Assembly (NCBI RefSeq): GCF_018449695.1
Contig: NZ_JAAVUY010000025.1
Span: forward strand, 19,258 to 83,257
Direction: 5' to 3'
Length of the DNA: 64,000 bases
DNA from: Bradyrhizobium sp. dw_411
GTDB taxonomy: Bacteria; Pseudomonadota; Alphaproteobacteria; Rhizobiales; Xanthobacteraceae
Positions 26,824 through 35,838 of this stretch are shown piece by piece (the stretch's first letter is position 1; the number at the start of each line of letters is the position of its first letter). The notes under the pieces are model-generated. The model was not told the DNA's origin. It saw only the letters and a program-made list of their open reading frames with translations, and did no database searches. A program made the translations under genes and the position numbers.

Positions 26824-28118
26824 GACAAATCTCCTTCGACAGCGACAAAAGCTTTCGAAGGGCAGTCTTCGCCATTGGCGGCGGCGGACGACGATTTGCT
26901 CCGTATCGCCAGCCACAATTGGCAAATCGATGCGAGGGCAGCCACAGCCGCGGCCAAATACGGTAACTGGGCCAGAGGAACACCGCCGACGAGCGCCAAT
27001 CCTCCCAACGCGGCGCCGGCCGCGCTGCCGGAATAATGAGCGGAACTCTGCAGGGCTACCACCACCCCTCCCTTGTCCGGGTGGAGCGACAACAGGCGAT
27101 GTTGTTGTGGACCTTGAGAGGCCCAGGCGGTCGCCCCCCACAGCCCGAAACAGCAGAGCCCGAGCGCGGCGAGCGGAAGGAGCCAATTCAGAACGATGAA
27201 CACGACCGTCATGATGGAGAGAACCGCGACCATCACCCATTCGGGCCGGCCAGTCGCATCGACAAGCCTCCCGGATATGTAGATCCCGACCAAACCTCCA
27301 AGACTCCAAGCCCACAGGTGGGGCAACACCGAAGCGCTTGCTGTCAACGCCAGCAGGAGCGGGGCGACGTAAGTGTAGAGGCCTATCGAGGCCACCGACG
27401 TGGCGAACGAGATGGCTATCGTCGCCGCTACTCGTGGATCGGCCAGCACTGAAAGCCGCTGCGAAAGCGAGGGCGGAACGGCCGCGAAGATCTGCGGCAG
27501 GCGCAGCGCAACCGCGACCAGCGCCAAAACGCTCAACGCCGTGATCGACATCAGCGTCATCCGCCAACCCAGATATTGGGCAAGTACAAGACCGCACGGG
27601 ACGCCCACCGCCGTCCCCATCGCGAGCCCGCCGACCACCAGTCCCAACGCCCGCCCCCGCTGTCGATACGGAACCAGGCTCGCGGCAGCACTGAATGCGG
27701 TTGGGCTATAAAGACCCGCACCGATCCCCGCGATAGCGCGTGACACCAGCAACACCGAAAAGCTGTCGGCGATCCCGCTGAGCGCATTAGCGAGCCCAAA
27801 TATCGCAAGCGCCGTGCACAGCACGTGGCGAACCGACCTGCCGGCCGTCAGAGCGCCGAAGATCGGAGCCGAAACGGCATAGCAAATCGTAAACACGCTT
27901 ACGGTTTGCCCGGTGATGGCCGTCGGAACCCCGAAACTCTCTCCTATCCCGGGGAGCAAACCCGCCATGATGTAAGCATCGATACCAAGAACGAATGTAC
28001 CAAGGCATAAGGGGAGAATTGCGTACAATAGATGCTCCTCGGACCGGCCGTTCAGGTAGCTAAATAGTTCGTCATTGCTGGAACCCGTGCGCGGAAAGCC
28101 GGACATCTGCTCGCCCAC
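26820..28118 (-). CDS. MFS transporter, DHA1-type efflux
   Basis: A 432-aa major facilitator protein with twelve predictable membrane segments starting near residue 30 (YAILPLCLGTFVLGIDAYIM). The motif VSRAIAGIGAGLYSPTAF and the central PYRQRGRALGLVVGG stretch fit the AraJ/YdhP-like DHA1 group, which exports drugs, sugars or arabinose-like compounds. It is transcribed with the quinone oxidoreductase (4-bp overlap) and divergently from a LysR regulator at 28224, which probably controls it. The substrate is unknown. Confidence 0.88.
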   Translation of the reverse strand: MGEQMSGFPRTGSSNDELFSYLNGRSEEHLLYAILPLCLGTFVLGIDAYIMAGLLPGIGESFGVPTAITGQTVSVFTICYAVSAPIFGALTAGRSVRHVLCTALAIFGLANALSGIADSFSVLLVSRAIAGIGAGLYSPTAFSAAASLVPYRQRGRALGLVVGGLAMGTAVGVPCGLVLAQYLGWRMTLMSITALSVLALVAVALRLPQIFAAVPPSLSQRLSVLADPRVAATIAISFATSVASIGLYTYVAPLLLALTASASVLPHLWAWSLGGLVGIYISGRLVDATGRPEWVMVAVLSIMTVVFIVLNWLLPLAALGLCCFGLWGATAWASQGPQQHRLLSLHPDKGGVVVALQSSAHYSGSAAGAALGGLALVGGVPLAQLPYLAAAVAALASICQLWLAIRSKSSSAAANGEDCPSKAFVAVEGDLS

Positions 28119-28223
28119 CTGCCCGTGCCCGCTTCCATTTTTAAATGGCGCACATCATCAAACATCTGGATGTCCGGAGCGGAAGCACCCAATATCGCCC
28201 ATCGGATGGGAGACATTGCACCG

Positions 28224-29075
28224 ATGTTCGATTGGAACGACATGAGGTATTTCCTCGCCCTGGCGGAGGGCGGCACCTTGTCGGCGGCGGCTCGGCTGCT
28301 AAAGGTCGATCACGCCACGGTTGCGCGGCGCATCACTGGCCTCGAACGAGCATTGGGCGAAACGCTTGTCGACCGCCTGTCGAAGCGCTGGCAGTTGACA
28401 CAGGCCGGCCTGGACCTCGTGCGGCTGGCGGAAGGCATGCGGACGGAGGCTCATTCTGTGGAGCGCGCGGTACGGGCGCGGCGTGAAAGTCCGTCCACGA
28501 CCGTTACGGTCAGTGCACCGCCGGCTTTCGCAAGTTATTTTCTCGCACCACGTTTCGCCGAACTCCGGGCACGCCACCCCGATCTCCAGGTGTCTCTTTC
28601 CGGCACGCAAGCGCTGGCTTCACTCAATCGCCAGGAAGCCGATATCGCGGTGCGCTTGTGGGCACCGACCGAAATGAGCAATGTCTCCCGGCGCATCGGA
28701 AAAATGATTTATGGCCTTTACGCAGCGCCGGACTATTCACAACTGCCTTCGACGCAATGGTGCTTCGTCGCCTACGACGATTCGCTGGACCACGTGCCCG
28801 AGCAGGAGTGGTTGCGCTCATTCGCCAATGGACGCGCCATCGCTTTTCGGAGCAACGATCTGGCTGGACAACTCGCCGCCGCTCGTATGGGCATGGGCAT
28901 AGCGGCCCTTCCCCGTTTCCTCGTAGAGGCCGCAGCCGGCGTCGTCGCGTTATGCGACGATTCCTTCTCGCGCGAGATCCATCTTTTGATTCACAAGGAC
29001 ATGAGGCGCGTTCGTGCGATTCGAATCGTGATGGATTTCATCGCCGAAAAGGTCGATGCGGACATGCCACGCTGA
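28224..29075 (+). CDS. LysR-family transcriptional regulator
   Basis: A 283-aa LysR protein. The helix-turn-helix is at about residues 15-50 (GTLSAAARLLKVDHATVARR) and the periplasmic-binding-like effector domain follows from about residue 88 (VTVSAPPAFASYFLAPRFAE). The start is ATG 28224 (MFDWNDMRYFL), typical for this subgroup; an ATG at 28206 would add six residues. It is divergent from the MFS/quinone oxidoreductase operon, with 105 bp between the starts. That shared region includes a short inverted repeat ACATC-TG-GATGT (28162-28173) that could be part of its binding site. Confidence 0.92.
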   Translation: MFDWNDMRYFLALAEGGTLSAAARLLKVDHATVARRITGLERALGETLVDRLSKRWQLTQAGLDLVRLAEGMRTEAHSVERAVRARRESPSTTVTVSAPPAFASYFLAPRFAELRARHPDLQVSLSGTQALASLNRQEADIAVRLWAPTEMSNVSRRIGKMIYGLYAAPDYSQLPSTQWCFVAYDDSLDHVPEQEWLRSFANGRAIAFRSNDLAGQLAAARMGMGIAALPRFLVEAAAGVVALCDDSFSREIHLLIHKDMRRVRAIRIVMDFIAEKVDADMPR

Positions 29076-29144
29076 GAAAACCCGTGAGGCCGGTAATTCC
29101 TGAGCAACCGTCCGGCTGGAGATGGTTGACCAGCGCCACATCGC

Positions 29145-29891
29145 CTAGATCTGCGCCCAGCCGCCATCGGCCTGAACGTCCGCGCCGTTGACCAGGCTCG
29201 CATCGTCAGAGACGAGGAATGCTACGACGGCGGCGATCTCATCGGGCTTGCCGATGCGGCCGAGCGGCGTCTGCCCCGCCAGCATTGCCAACAAACTCTC
29301 CGCTTGGAGGCCCGCGGCGCCCATCAGCCCGGGTGTCCTGATCGCACCGGGGCTAACGACGTTGATCCTTATTTTGCGGGATTTAAGCTCGTTGATCCAA
29401 TTGCGCGCAAAACTACGGATCGCTGCCTTTGTCGCGGCATAGACACTGTTGCCACCGATTCCCTTGTGGGCGACCGTGGATCCAGTCAGTACGATTGCCC
29501 CGCCATCGGTGATGAGCGGAAGCGCTTTCTGAACGGTAAAGATCGTCCCCTTCAGATTGGTTGCGAAGTGACGGTCGACCACCTCTTCGGTAATGTCGCC
29601 GATATTCTGGCGTTCAAGAATACCGGCATTGGCGAACAGAATGTCGAGTCGGCCTTTGCGATCCTTCACCGTCGCATAAAGGCGGTCCAGGTCGCCGAGC
29701 TTTGACGAGTCGGCTTGAACGGCGATGACATCGCCGCCAATTTCCGCAACGGCTTTGTCGAGCTCATGCTGACGGCGTCCGGTTATAAATACCGATGCAC
29801 CTTCGGTGACAAAACGTTTGGCCGTCGCCAGGCCTATGCCTGTGCTTCCACCCGTGACGACTGCGACCTTGCCGCGTAGCTTGAACGTCAT
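29145..29891 (-). CDS. SDR family oxidoreductase
   Basis: A 248-aa classical short-chain dehydrogenase. The cofactor motif TGGSTGIG is at about residues 13-20, NAG appears in LFANAGILER, the catalytic Ser is in VLTGSTVAH, and Tyr/Lys are in SVYAATKAA. The C-terminus DDASLVNGADVQADGGWAQI is typical of FabG-like members. The substrate cannot be read from sequence. It lies downstream of an NTF2-like gene and a small gene on the same strand; the 59-bp gap to the NTF2 gene allows co-transcription. Confidence 0.92.
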   Translation of the reverse strand: MTFKLRGKVAVVTGGSTGIGLATAKRFVTEGASVFITGRRQHELDKAVAEIGGDVIAVQADSSKLGDLDRLYATVKDRKGRLDILFANAGILERQNIGDITEEVVDRHFATNLKGTIFTVQKALPLITDGGAIVLTGSTVAHKGIGGNSVYAATKAAIRSFARNWINELKSRKIRINVVSPGAIRTPGLMGAAGLQAESLLAMLAGQTPLGRIGKPDEIAAVVAFLVSDDASLVNGADVQADGGWAQI

Positions 29892-29950
29892 ATCAATTCC
29901 TCTTCTGGGCTATCGAACTCGACAACATGGCTACGCAACTCCCCTCCCAC

Positions 29951-30322
29951 TCAAAGGAAAAGGCCCTGCCCTAGCTCGTCGGACAGAATAGCTTTCACGC
30001 CAGCGGCAAGTGACAGAACCGATCCTAGCGGACTGAAGGCGATGTTGAGATCGGTGACCTCGCCTGCATCATTTCGCACGATCGAGACCAGACCAGCGAC
30101 CTTCTCCCCGGCGGCCAAGTCCACTTCATATACGAAGAAGGTGCGGCCCTCGATACTTCCCAGAAATTGGGGCCTTTGGTCGAGGTAGAGACTTGCCGTC
30201 GATTTGACCACCTTGAGAACCAGCGCGCGACCGGTCACCGGCCCGCGCAGGATCGACGAGGTCAATGTTACATTTTCGGCAAGATCATCGAGAAAGGGGT
30301 GACGTTGAGGTCCGCTGGTCAT
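29951..30322 (-). CDS. NTF2/SnoaL-like small protein
   Basis: A 123-aa protein from ATG 30322, chosen because GGAGCACCTA precedes it; an ATG six codons earlier lacks such a site. The sequence HPFLDDLAENVTLTSSILRGPVTG, then FFVYEVDLAAGEKVAGLVSI and VTDLNIAFSPLGSVLSL, follows the cone-shaped NTF2-like fold common in SnoaL-like isomerases and ring-hydroxylation helpers. It could bind a small hydrophobic ligand. It sits between a small gene and an SDR on the same strand, probably in one transcript. Confidence 0.75.
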   Translation of the reverse strand: MTSGPQRHPFLDDLAENVTLTSSILRGPVTGRALVLKVVKSTASLYLDQRPQFLGSIEGRTFFVYEVDLAAGEKVAGLVSIVRNDAGEVTDLNIAFSPLGSVLSLAAGVKAILSDELGQGLFL

Positions 30323-30375
30323 TAGGTGCTCCGTTTGCAAAGGTTGCTCAAGTTGGTCGCAATCCTGCCGTCGCG

Positions 30376-30585
30376 TTACACTCTGATGTCCAGGGTCGAC
30401 CCATCTGGCATTGTCAGTAAATCCGGATCACCAACCGAGTCTTTCCCGGGCGTTCGCCCGTCGGTCAACGCGACTGCTATCCCGCTGCCGATGCCTTGCG
30501 CTCCTCGCGGACCCGCCGCCGTCGTTCCATGGGCAGTCGCTTTAATCGTGCCGACCGCTGTCACACTTCCCGCAAGGATATTCAT
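30376..30585 (-). CDS. Small hypothetical protein (69 aa)
   Basis: A 69-aa frame beginning MNILAGSVTAVGTIKATAHG and ending DGSTLDIRV, preceded by a purine-rich GGGAGTTTGGAAG. It is Gly/Ala-rich with no known domain. It lies 53 bp upstream of the NTF2-like gene and 45 bp downstream of a palindromic operator (30631-30646), the right place for the first gene of that transcript. It could also be a leader relic; certainty is limited. Confidence 0.45.
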   Translation of the reverse strand: MNILAGSVTAVGTIKATAHGTTAAGPRGAQGIGSGIAVALTDGRTPGKDSVGDPDLLTMPDGSTLDIRV

Positions 30586-30630
30586 CTTCCAAACTCCCAG
30601 ATGTCGTGCACCGCGTTGAAGTCTTTATAA

Positions 30631-30646
30631 TATGATTATAATCATA
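30631..30646. promoter_or_regulatory. 16-bp AT-rich palindrome, probable operator
   Basis: TATGATTATAATCATA is self-complementary and lies in the 294-bp gap 30586-30879, 45 bp upstream of the small minus-strand gene at 30585. It overlaps sequence resembling a -10 box. The likely target is the small gene/NTF2/SDR transcript; the cognate regulator is unknown. The rest of the gap shows no gene. Confidence 0.55.
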
Positions 30647-30879
30647 CTATACAACATGCGCGCCAATGTCGAAATCGATGCCTGTCTCTTGTGAATCCCA
30701 TAAAAGCTCCCGGCTTCTTCGTCGTTCTCCGTTTGCCAAACAGAGGTTGCCAGGCAAGAATTTCCCGGGCGACGCTTCGTCCGGCAACAATTTTCGCTTT
30801 CAGTGACCCGCCTTCCAAAGCTGGCGCGCGACCGGAAAGATCCTTCGTTCCGACCGAAGTTACTTTTTATCGAAGGGCG

Positions 30880-31809
30880 TTACTTCGAGAACTTCCTGAT
30901 GATCTGCCGAGCGATATCGGGGGCATCCTCCTCGAGGGCGAAATGGCCGGCATCATAGATATGCACCTCGGCCTTTGGCACGTATCGCTTGACCGCTTCG
31001 GCGCCAGCGACCGCAAAAATCGGATCGCCCTTGCCCCATACAACGAGTGTTTCAGGCTGACTTTTCTGCAGGTAGCCCTGCCATTTGGGGTAAAGGTCTA
31101 GGTTCGACGGAATGTCCAGTTGCAGATCCGTCATGATACGCCTCTTCTCCGGATCTCTGAGGGCGTAGGCATCGCTAGCCCAGGCATCCGGATTCAACTG
31201 TTCTGGATTTCGGGCGCCCTTCTTGTAGAGCAGCAGAGCGGTATCGATAACCACACGGCTTTCAGCAGCGGCCCGCTTTTCCGGCGTCCCCGGCCCGGCG
31301 TTGGCGCGCACGGCTTTGAGGCGTGCCGGATCCCATCCGTCATCCGATATGGGGGTGTTCTGCACAATGAGCCCTCGAATCCATTCGGGATGATCGGTTG
31401 CGATCCTCATCCCGACCGGGCCGCCAAAGTCCTGCATGTAGACGATCACTTTGGTTTCCCCGAGTTGCTGAAGAAATTTCTCGGTCACACCGGCGACGCT
31501 GTTGAAGGTCGGTGTGAACTTGTTGGCCGGCGGCGCGTCGCTGAAGCCCATCCCCGGGTAGTCCGGCGCGACCAGATGGAAGCGCGCTGACAGCAGCGGA
31601 ATCAGGTCGCGAAACATGTGGGACGACGACGGGAAACCATGAAGCAGGACAATGGTCGGCTTGTTGCGATCGCCGGCCTCGCGATAAAAGATCCGGATGC
31701 CATCGACGGACGCATAGCGATAGGCGACCGGCGCCGCGAGCACCGCCGCCGGAGCAGACAACATCGCCCCGACAAGTCCAGCCACGACAAAAGATTCAAG
31801 GCGCTTCAT
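30880..31809 (-). CDS. Exported alpha/beta hydrolase (epoxide hydrolase/dehalogenase-like)
   Basis: A 309-aa protein with a clear Sec signal peptide (MKRLESFVVAGLVGAMLSAP, then AAVLAAPVAY), so it should act in the periplasm. The alpha/beta-hydrolase motifs are HGFPSSSHMF, a nucleophile elbow YMQDFGG with Asp instead of Ser, WGKGDPIF (acid) and DAGHFALEE (His). An Asp nucleophile points to epoxide hydrolase or haloalkane dehalogenase chemistry rather than esterase. It is followed by no tightly linked gene; the NmrA gene 48 bp upstream on the same strand may share its promoter. Confidence 0.87.
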   Translation of the reverse strand: MKRLESFVVAGLVGAMLSAPAAVLAAPVAYRYASVDGIRIFYREAGDRNKPTIVLLHGFPSSSHMFRDLIPLLSARFHLVAPDYPGMGFSDAPPANKFTPTFNSVAGVTEKFLQQLGETKVIVYMQDFGGPVGMRIATDHPEWIRGLIVQNTPISDDGWDPARLKAVRANAGPGTPEKRAAAESRVVIDTALLLYKKGARNPEQLNPDAWASDAYALRDPEKRRIMTDLQLDIPSNLDLYPKWQGYLQKSQPETLVVWGKGDPIFAVAGAEAVKRYVPKAEVHIYDAGHFALEEDAPDIARQIIRKFSK

Positions 31810-31857
31810 GTATTCTCTCGATTTAATTGGAGGATGACGATTCCTGCTGGTCGCCAG

Positions 31858-32700
31858 TCAGGCGAGACCAAGGAAGGCCTTGAATCTCATGGGCTCGGAC
31901 CCCGTCGCTTGCCGGAAGCCATCAGTCACCGCGGCTGTCGCCTGGTTGCGGTAGGCGCGGTACAGGGTCAGGCCGTATTCCACGCTCTCGGCGTTCAGCG
32001 AACGCGAATCATAGTACGCGCCAAGTTGTGCTTCGCTCAACGGCGTGTAGGTGATGGTGCGTCCCAGTTTTTGCGACAGCAATTCCGCCACTTCGTAATG
32101 ATCGAGCGCTTCCGGACCGGTGACGAGATATTCGCCTATGAGTCCCCTGGCCAGCGCTGCGGCGATGAATGCACCGACATCGGAGCCTGCAACAAGCGCG
32201 GACTTCCCATTGCCGGTCGCCAGTGTGATGGTGCCGCGCTCAATCATCGGCGCATAGAACCCGGTCGTATAGTTGTCCATGAAGAAGCCGGAGCGAACGA
32301 TGGTGTTTTTCAGACCGGAATCCACGATCTGCAGTTCGACCTTGCGGGCGATTGAATTGTCCAGCGTGCTGCCGGTCAGGCCGGAGAGATAATTGCCGGA
32401 GAGATAGACAAGGTGCCGGATCTTCATATCTGCGGCCGCCGCGATGAACGGCGCAAGCTTCTTGTCGATCCGACCATCGAGCGGCGGCCCGATCAACACC
32501 ACGGCATCGATGTCCTTGAACAGCACGTCAAAATCGGTGCCGCCATCGGCATTATAAGAACGGACCTCGACTTCGCGAGAAAACGACAGATCGCGAACTT
32601 CGCGCGCGGTGGTGACTACGTCGAAGCCCTTGGTCAACAACGCTTCGACGCAATTTCGACCGGCGCTTCCGCTTCCGGCTGTCACAAGGACGGTTTGCAT
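31858..32700 (-). CDS. NmrA-like NAD(P)-binding protein
   Basis: A 280-aa atypical SDR with the N-terminal Rossmann motif VTAGSGSAGRNCVEALL and no complete YxxxK active site, fitting the NmrA/QOR2 group of NAD(P)H sensors and quinone reductases. The segment SGFFMDNYTTGFYAPMI and GPEALDHYEVAELLSQKLGR are typical of these proteins. The start is ATG 32700. It lies between the exported hydrolase and an enoyl-reductase-like gene on the same strand. The substrate is unknown. Confidence 0.87.
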   Translation of the reverse strand: MQTVLVTAGSGSAGRNCVEALLTKGFDVVTTAREVRDLSFSREVEVRSYNADGGTDFDVLFKDIDAVVLIGPPLDGRIDKKLAPFIAAAADMKIRHLVYLSGNYLSGLTGSTLDNSIARKVELQIVDSGLKNTIVRSGFFMDNYTTGFYAPMIERGTITLATGNGKSALVAGSDVGAFIAAALARGLIGEYLVTGPEALDHYEVAELLSQKLGRTITYTPLSEAQLGAYYDSRSLNAESVEYGLTLYRAYRNQATAAVTDGFRQATGSEPMRFKAFLGLA

Positions 32701-32812
32701 GATCTTGCCTTACTGTTCGCGCCCGAAAGCGGACGACTATTAAAATCCTGATTAAACTTGCTGTTCGGCACCACGGCGCGAGTGATAGTTCAAATCGCGC
32801 TTCCACGCCGTA

Positions 32813-33787
32813 CTAGGCAGTCTTGAACAAGATCTTGCCCTGGTACCGCGCAGCGGCCTTCACGGCTTCCGAAGCCTGATCGAACGTGAAAGTCTGGGCG
32901 ACCGGCGTGCGGATGGCGCCGGACACGACAAGCGGGGCGAGCCGCTCATACATCTGCACGTAGTCCTGCGGCGTCGTTCGCTTGAACCAGTGTCCCAGCC
33001 AAAATCCATGCAGCGTCATCTCCCGATAGATCAGCAACCGGGCGTCGCCGACAAACGGCTTTCCGCTCATCGCGCTGTAGGCCACCAGCCTGGCCTTGTC
33101 GGCGAGACATCCGAGCAGGTTCATGGTCGACATATCGCCGACGCCATCCAGCGCCAGGGATATGAGTGCGTCGCCAGTAGCTGATGCGACGCGCTTGGCG
33201 AGATCAGGCCCGTCGACCAGCACCACGTCACCGCCGAGCGCCTTGATTTCGTCCACGACGTCGTCACGCCGGACAACACTGACCGTATTGAGACCGAGCG
33301 ACTTGGCGATCGGTATTACCGAGCGGCCGACTCCCGAATTGGCGGCGTTCTGAATGACCCAGGATCCCATCGGCAACTTCACGAAGTCCGTCAGCAGAAG
33401 ATATGCCGTCGGCGGGTTGATCCCCAACATGGCGAGCTGATCAACGTCACCGTCAGGCAATCGCCGAAGCCACCTCGCGTCAGCCTTGATCCGTTCGGCC
33501 CATACGGGTGCCGGATACGGGACGATCGTCCGATCCCCGATCTTCAAATGGGTTACGCCATTGCCTACTGCGGTGATGCGGCCGACGCCCTCCTGGCCGA
33601 CGACGCTCGGCAACTTCGGCAGATAGCCGTATCGGCCGGAGATCATCAACAGATCGCTCGGATTGATGGGCGAAGCCTCGAGCGCGATGACCACTTCACC
33701 GATGCCGGGCGCATCCACGTCGGGCAGATCGACGACCTTCACCACGTCCGCCGGATTGCCGAAGCCTTCTATTTGTATCGCCTTCAT
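32813..33787 (-). CDS. MECR-like medium-chain reductase
   Basis: A 324-aa zinc-free MDR protein from ATG 33787 with GTGGAGAG upstream. The key stretch MGSWVIQNAANSGVGRSVIP and INPPTAYLLLTDFV are characteristic of the trans-2-enoyl-CoA/ACP reductase (MECR/ETR) subgroup. The last residues GKILFKTA are also family-like. It should reduce activated double bonds with NADPH. It is transcribed in the same direction as the NmrA and hydrolase genes and lies 179 bp downstream of the old yellow enzyme gene. Confidence 0.87.
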   Translation of the reverse strand: MKAIQIEGFGNPADVVKVVDLPDVDAPGIGEVVIALEASPINPSDLLMISGRYGYLPKLPSVVGQEGVGRITAVGNGVTHLKIGDRTIVPYPAPVWAERIKADARWLRRLPDGDVDQLAMLGINPPTAYLLLTDFVKLPMGSWVIQNAANSGVGRSVIPIAKSLGLNTVSVVRRDDVVDEIKALGGDVVLVDGPDLAKRVASATGDALISLALDGVGDMSTMNLLGCLADKARLVAYSAMSGKPFVGDARLLIYREMTLHGFWLGHWFKRTTPQDYVQMYERLAPLVVSGAIRTPVAQTFTFDQASEAVKAAARYQGKILFKTA

Positions 33788-33966
33788 GACCACTCTCCAC
33801 CGATCCTGCTATGTTCGTGTGATGACGCCGTAGCCGCGAAGTTCGCGACTGCCAGACTTCTTTCGCGATCGCGGACGGCTCGATGAAGAAATCGTCGGGC
33901 CTGGATTTGGGCGGTCGACGCAGTCAACCGCAGCCTTCACGCTCTTCGCAACGCCTGCGCTCGACG

Positions 33967-35076
33967 TCACTCCGCCGCTTCAGCCTGTTCGAATACGGGG
34001 TAGTCCGTGTACCCGGCCGCGCCTCCACCATAGAACGTCGCTCTGTTGTAGGGATTGAGCGGCGCCCCGACCTGAAGGCGCCTCGGCAAATCCGGGTTGG
34101 CGATGAAATGGCGCCCGAAGGCGACGGCGTCGCCCTGACCGGTACGAACGGCCGCATTGGCCGACTCGCCGACAAAGCCGCCCGCAATGATCAGGGTGCC
34201 TGGCCAGAACGGACGAAGATCGTTGATGGCGAGCGGTGCTCCGGCCTCGCCGGCGTCGGTGCTGCGAGATTCGATCAGGTGCACATAGGCGATTCCAAGC
34301 GGCGCCAGTCGTGACAGCACATGGCTGTAGAGCCCGATCGGGTCCGCGTCGCCCGCATCGTTGACCACGCCGAACGGCGACAGACGTACACCGACGCGAT
34401 CGGCGCCCCAGACATCGATCAGCGCGGCGATCACCTCCAGCAGCAGACGGCTGCGATTGTCGACCGACCCGCCATAGCCATCAGTGCGATGGTTGGTCTT
34501 GCTATGAAGAAATTGTTCGATGAGGTAGCCGTTCGCGCCATGCAGTTCGACCCCGTCGAACCCCGCGGTCAGCGCGTTGCGGGCGCCCTCGCGGTAAGCC
34601 TCGACGATCCCTGGAATTTCGTTGATATCGAGTGCGCGCGGTGTTTCATAAGGCACCTGTTGCCAATCCTGCGTGAAGGATTTTCCAGCCGGAGCGATCG
34701 CCGACGGCGCGACCGGGACAACGCCGCCAGGTTGAAAGCTCGGGTGCGAAATCCGGCCAGTATGCCAGAGTTGAAGGAAGATGATGCCCCCTTTGGCATG
34801 CACCGCATCGGTGATCTTCTTCCAGGCCGCGATCTGTTCAGCCGAGTGAACGCCCGGCGTCGCCGGATAGCCCTGGCCATAGGGCGTCACCTGGGACGCC
34901 TCGGCAATGATCAGCCCGCCCGGCGACGTGCGCTGCGCGTAATATTCGACCGCCAGATCGGTGGCGACATTGCCGGGTGTCTCTGCACGCATCCGCGTCA
35001 ATGGCGCCATGACGACCCGGTGCGACAGGCTGTAGCGTCCCAACTTCAGGGGCGTAAACAGTGAGATCTCGCTCAT
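33967..35076 (-). CDS. Old yellow enzyme, NemA-type ene-reductase
   Basis: A 369-aa FMN-dependent ene-reductase from ATG 35076 (MSEISLFTPLKLG). The barrel motifs are HRVVMAPLTRMRA, GGLIIAEASQVTPYGQGYP, LQLWHTGRISH, DGVELHGANGYLIEQFLHS (with the HxxN substrate pair), and AFGRHFIANPDLPRRL. It reduces quinones, nitro-compounds and maleimide-type electrophiles with NAD(P)H. A divergent HxlR regulator begins at 35228, and direct repeats lie between the two starts, a common layout for electrophile-induced OYE genes. The longer frame to 35319 runs through the regulator's promoter and is not the start. Confidence 0.93.
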   Translation of the reverse strand: MSEISLFTPLKLGRYSLSHRVVMAPLTRMRAETPGNVATDLAVEYYAQRTSPGGLIIAEASQVTPYGQGYPATPGVHSAEQIAAWKKITDAVHAKGGIIFLQLWHTGRISHPSFQPGGVVPVAPSAIAPAGKSFTQDWQQVPYETPRALDINEIPGIVEAYREGARNALTAGFDGVELHGANGYLIEQFLHSKTNHRTDGYGGSVDNRSRLLLEVIAALIDVWGADRVGVRLSPFGVVNDAGDADPIGLYSHVLSRLAPLGIAYVHLIESRSTDAGEAGAPLAINDLRPFWPGTLIIAGGFVGESANAAVRTGQGDAVAFGRHFIANPDLPRRLQVGAPLNPYNRATFYGGGAAGYTDYPVFEQAEAAE

Positions 35077-35124
35077 GCTGAATTCCTTTGCCGGCACAGC
35101 CGGAGGGATCGGCCCGGCAAACTG

Positions 35125-35178
35125 GTTTAATTTTGCTACCACGTGGACAGCATGAGGCAGATAGTTTAACTTTGCAAC
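35125..35178. promoter_or_regulatory. Two direct repeats in OYE/HxlR divergent promoter
   Basis: GTTTAATTTTGCTAC (35125-35139) and GTTTAACTTTGCAAC (35164-35178) match at 13 of 15 positions, 39 bp apart, between the divergent starts at 35076 and 35228. Spacing near four helical turns suits cooperative binding by a dimeric regulator on one face. The HxlR protein next door is the likely binder (inference). Confidence 0.6.
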
Positions 35179-35227
35179 TAGAATCTTTCCGCCATGCTGG
35201 CGGGGGACGCTGACGGGGAATTCACAA

Positions 35228-35743
35228 GTGAAGGGCAAGCGCACCAATCTGGGAGAAAAGGCCTGCGCGATCGCGCGAGCACTGGGAGTAATCGGCGACT
35301 GGTGGTCAATGCTGATCATCCGCGACGCATTGGCGGGAAAACGCCGCTTCGGCGAATTTCAATCCAGCTTGGGGGTGGCGAAGAATATTCTTTCGACACG
35401 TCTTCAGAAATTGGTCGAGCACGGGGTGCTGACCGTGACTTCGGCGTCGGACGGCTCAGCCTACAAGGAATACGTACTCACGGCGAAAGGCGAAAAACTT
35501 TACCTCGTCACCGTGGCACTTTGGCAGTGGGGCGAGGAGTTCTGCTTTGCTCCGGGTGAACTCACCTACGATATGGTCGACAAAGAGACATGCAAGCCGT
35601 TTCAGCCACTCGAACTCAGGACGCGGAGCGGCCGCGTCGCCGGGCCCCGCGATTTGCAACCGTTGCCACGTGTAAAGTCGAAGGTGAAGCACTCGAAGCA
35701 AGGTGCGACGGCACGCGAGCGTTCCGGAGGCGACATTCGCTAA
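35228..35743 (+). CDS. HxlR-family transcriptional regulator
   Basis: A 171-aa protein from GTG 35228. The HxlR winged helix is clear: IGDWWSMLIIRDALAGKRRF, FGEFQSSLGVAKNILSTRLQ and LVEHGVLTV, followed by a KEYVLTAKGEKLY wing. There is no conserved N-terminal redox cysteine; Cys appears only at CAIARAL near the start and later. The C-terminus is basic and disordered-looking. Divergent from the old yellow enzyme gene, it probably represses that gene and itself through the paired direct repeats. Confidence 0.9.
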   Translation: MKGKRTNLGEKACAIARALGVIGDWWSMLIIRDALAGKRRFGEFQSSLGVAKNILSTRLQKLVEHGVLTVTSASDGSAYKEYVLTAKGEKLYLVTVALWQWGEEFCFAPGELTYDMVDKETCKPFQPLELRTRSGRVAGPRDLQPLPRVKSKVKHSKQGATARERSGGDIR

Positions 35744-35838
35744 GTCTGCCGTGAATCCACGGCGCTCGACTTTCGATCAGGGACCCGAAGAGAGAGAGGG
35801 TGATGTTTGAGGTCGGCCGCCCCACTCTCAGTTCTATC

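Noticed and set aside
26824..27597. Upstream extension of the quinone oxidoreductase frame (593 aa in total)
   Set aside because: It lies entirely inside the MFS gene on the same strand, is Arg/Gly-rich and unlike protein; the GTG at 26823 fits the family start.
28162..28173. ACATC-TG-GATGT as a LysR binding site
   Set aside because: It is short and only partly matches T-N11-A spacing; noted in the gene entry but not claimed as a separate site.
35077..35319. Upstream extension of the old yellow enzyme frame (450 aa)
   Set aside because: It runs through the divergent promoter and into the HxlR gene; family members start at MSEISLF, at 35076.
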